From an uncultured Bacteroidota bacterium (GTDB taxonomy: Bacteria > Bacteroidota > Bacteroidia > Bacteroidales > UBA12481), in contig CAILAQ010000588.1 of assembly GCA_903832165.1 (NCBI GenBank), positions 1 to 7,251 on the forward strand: 7,251 nt of DNA, given 5' to 3'. Under the pieces are notes generated by a model that saw only the letters and a program-made list of their open reading frames with translations, did no database searches and was not told the origin of the DNA. The position numbers and the translations under genes are program-made. Within the stretch, counting starts at the first letter, position 1; every line of letters starts with the position of its first letter. This document shows positions 5,222-7,251 of this stretch, in pieces.

Positions 5222-7251
5222 ATGACAATAAATGTTCCTGTATATCACCCAATAAACCATGTCAGAATTCTGACGGCCACCTCCCTGTTCGACGGCCATG
5301 ATGCGACCATAAATATCATGCGGCGCATCATCCAGACATCAGGTGCCGAGGTGATCCATATCGGCCACAACCATTCGGCTAAAGAGATTGTGCAGGCCGC
5401 CATACAGGAAGATGTTCATGCCATAGCTGTGACTTCCTATCAGGGTGGTCACATGGAATTTTTCCGATATCTCCAGGATCAGCTGCGCGAGCGTAATGCT
5501 TCTCATATCAGGATATTCGGTGGTGGCGGCGGTGTAATTCTGCCTGATGAAATCACCGAACTTCATCAATATGGAATTGCCCGCATTTTTTCTCCCGATG
5601 ATGGCCGTGAGATGGGTTTGCAGGGAATGATCAATTACCTGCTGAAAGAATCGGATTTTCCTCTGAGCGGTGGAGTGGAGCCTGATCAGGGTACATTGGA
5701 TTTGCTGAAAAAGCATGATCACCGGGTGATAGCAAAATTGATAACTCTGGCTGAAAATGAAGCAGAAAAGTATGCTGCATCATTTGGAATCATCAGTGAC
5801 TTAGCCGAAAAATCAACTACTCCGGTAATCGGAATTACCGGCACCGGGGGATCCGGAAAATCATCGACTGTGGATGAGATCGTTCTTCGTTTCAGGGAGC
5901 AATTCCCCGAAAAAACTTTGGCAATCATATCGGTCGATCCTTCCCGCCGCAAGACTGGCGGAGCCCTGCTGGCCGACCGGATAAGGATGAATGCGATCGG
6001 TCATTCATCGATATATATGCGCTCGATGGCCACGCGTCAATCGAACCTCGCTCTTTCAAAATATGTTCGCGATGCACTGAATATAGTCAAGGCCGCCGGC
6101 TTCGACCTTATAATTCTCGAGACCAGCGGAATCGGTCAGTCGGATACGGAAATTATCGATCACAGCAACTTCTCGGTTTATGTGATGACCCCGGATTATG
6201 GAGCCGCTACTCAGTTGGAAAAGATTGATATGCTGGATTATGCTGATCTGGTGGTGATGAATAAATTTGATCGCACGGGTGCACGTGATGCCCTGCGCGA
6301 TGTGAAAAAGCAATATCAGCGTAACCACGGATTGTTCGAAAAGGACCCTTCCACGATGCCTGTTTTCGGAACCATGGCGGCTCATTATAATGATGCCGGG
6401 ATCAACTATTTTTTCCAGGCATTGATTAAGAAAACCGGGTTTGGGAATTCTGAAGGTTCAGCAACAAATAACCAGGGGACAGCTGATCAAACTACTACAG
6501 ATATTCAAGCGACGGATTCTAGGGTGACTGATCCTGTTTTGGATCCTCTTTATGGATCTTATACGGTATTACCTCCCGCCAGAAAGCGATATCTGTCGGA
6601 GATTTCTGAAACCGTCAGGAGCTACAATAAAAAGGCGGAAAGTCAGGCTGAAATAGCCCGTAAATTGCAGGCTTTGGGCACGGTATCTGAAATGGATCCC
6701 GACTTGCCGACATCGGAATTAATAAAGGGTTTCGAAAAGCAGCTTGAGCAGGAGAGCAGGGATATTCTCGCTACCTGGGAGCAGAAAAAGGCTTCGTATC
6801 AATCGGAAAATTTCATTTACAGTGTTCGTGGCCGCGACATTTGTATCGAGAACCGCTTTGAAACCCTTTCGCATATCAAGGTTCCGAAAATCGCTGTACC
6901 TCGTTACACCGATAAGGGCGACATTTTGCGATGGGTGCTGAAGGAAAATTTCCCGGGTGAATTTCCATTTGCTGCCGGCGTTTATCCGTTCAAGCGAAAA
7001 GAGGAAGACCCACTCCGGATGTTTGCCGGTGAGGGAAGTCCCGAGCGCACCAACAGTAGATTTCATTATGTTTCACACGGACAGCCTGTAAAACGGCTAT
7101 CCACGGCTTACGATTCGGTCACACTTTATGGCGAAGATCCAGGCCGTGAGCCCGATGTCTATGGCAAGATTGGGAACGCAGGGGTATCGGTTTGCTGTCT
7201 TGACGATTGCAAGAAATTGTACTCCGGATTCGATTTGTGCGATCCGGCAAC
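5222..7251 (+). CDS. icmF: Fused isobutyryl-CoA mutase IcmF (B12 domain, G-protein chaperone, mutase), 3' end outside window
   Basis: The first 676 residues of a protein normally about 1,090 long. IcmF uses coenzyme B12 to rearrange isobutyryl-CoA and n-butyryl-CoA reversibly, with a GTPase domain that protects and reloads the cofactor. Order seen: B12-binding domain (about 10-150) with DGHD (24-27, H26 the expected lower cobalt ligand), SYQGGH (72-77) and a GGGGG run (100-104); MeaB-like G domain (about 200-405) with Walker A GTGGSGKS (207-214), VDPS (238-241), ETSGIGQS (300-307) and NKFD (347-350); a Thr/Asp/Gln/Asn-rich linker (about 409-443); then the mutase substrate domain from about 530, with FPFAAGVYPFKR and RMFAGEG. 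F601 occupies the position that is Phe in isobutyryl-CoA mutase and Tyr in methylmalonyl-CoA mutase, supporting IcmF over MCM. The second specificity residue (Gln in ICM) lies beyond the edge. The ATG is 5 bp after the flavoprotein stop, without a Shine-Dalgarno. Confidence 0.93.
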   Translation, partial: MTINVPVYHPINHVRILTATSLFDGHDATINIMRRIIQTSGAEVIHIGHNHSAKEIVQAAIQEDVHAIAVTSYQGGHMEFFRYLQDQLRERNASHIRIFGGGGGVILPDEITELHQYGIARIFSPDDGREMGLQGMINYLLKESDFPLSGGVEPDQGTLDLLKKHDHRVIAKLITLAENEAEKYAASFGIISDLAEKSTTPVIGITGTGGSGKSSTVDEIVLRFREQFPEKTLAIISVDPSRRKTGGALLADRIRMNAIGHSSIYMRSMATRQSNLALSKYVRDALNIVKAAGFDLIILETSGIGQSDTEIIDHSNFSVYVMTPDYGAATQLEKIDMLDYADLVVMNKFDRTGARDALRDVKKQYQRNHGLFEKDPSTMPVFGTMAAHYNDAGINYFFQALIKKTGFGNSEGSATNNQGTADQTTTDIQATDSRVTDPVLDPLYGSYTVLPPARKRYLSEISETVRSYNKKAESQAEIARKLQALGTVSEMDPDLPTSELIKGFEKQLEQESRDILATWEQKKASYQSENFIYSVRGRDICIENRFETLSHIKVPKIAVPRYTDKGDILRWVLKENFPGEFPFAAGVYPFKRKEEDPLRMFAGEGSPERTNSRFHYVSHGQPVKRLSTAYDSVTLYGEDPGREPDVYGKIGNAGVSVCCLDDCKKLYSGFDLCDPA

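Noticed and set aside
5339..5722. 127-codon open frame on the minus strand
   Set aside because: It is antisense to the well-conserved B12-binding domain of IcmF and shows no family features.
5222..7251. Methylmalonyl-CoA mutase plus separate MeaB as the identity of the last gene
   Set aside because: The domain order (B12 domain first, then G domain, then mutase, in one chain) and Phe at position 601 fit IcmF instead.

Overview
The window looks like part of a chromosome from a Bacteroidota-type bacterium (FCB group), of moderate G+C. The best taxonomic marker is the C-terminus of the first gene, which has the NYPNPFN-type secretion-sorting domain of the type IX secretion system (T9SS). The mostly absent Shine-Dalgarno sequences also fit this group. 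The exact phylum within FCB cannot be settled from the window.

Region 1 (1-1447) holds one long secreted or surface-protein gene. It enters the window already open and is split by a -1 frame change between about 713 and 779. Its 5' part is a jelly-roll-like beta-sandwich; its 3' part is a second extracellular region followed by the T9SS sorting domain. Region 2 (1448-1690) is a 243-bp non-coding spacer with unusual structure: a purine-rich heptamer tract, a perfect 8-bp-stem hairpin, a 10-bp palindrome, and a perfectly phased six-copy heptamer array. An AT-rich leader to the next gene follows.

Region 3 (1691-7251, continuing off the edge) is a tight four-gene operon of acyl-CoA enzymes on the + strand. 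In order these are a long 3-hydroxyacyl-CoA dehydrogenase, an SCP2-type thiolase (HDCF motif), a FabK/nitronate-monooxygenase-family flavoprotein, and the first 676 residues of IcmF. IcmF is the fused coenzyme-B12 acyl-CoA mutase with a built-in G-protein chaperone. Gaps are 18 bp, an 11-bp overlap and 5 bp, so translational coupling is likely.

Taken together, the operon encodes C-C bond cleavage or formation (thiolase), 3-hydroxy/3-keto interconversion (dehydrogenase), a possible flavin-dependent enoyl-thioester reduction step, and isobutyryl-CoA/butyryl-CoA skeleton rearrangement. This suggests a module joining branched acyl-CoA and straight-chain C4 metabolism (beta-oxidation or its reverse). 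No enoyl-CoA hydratase or acyl-CoA dehydrogenase is visible. The direction of flux and the flavoprotein's true substrate are inference. No RNA gene, CRISPR array, insertion sequence or phage gene was seen.
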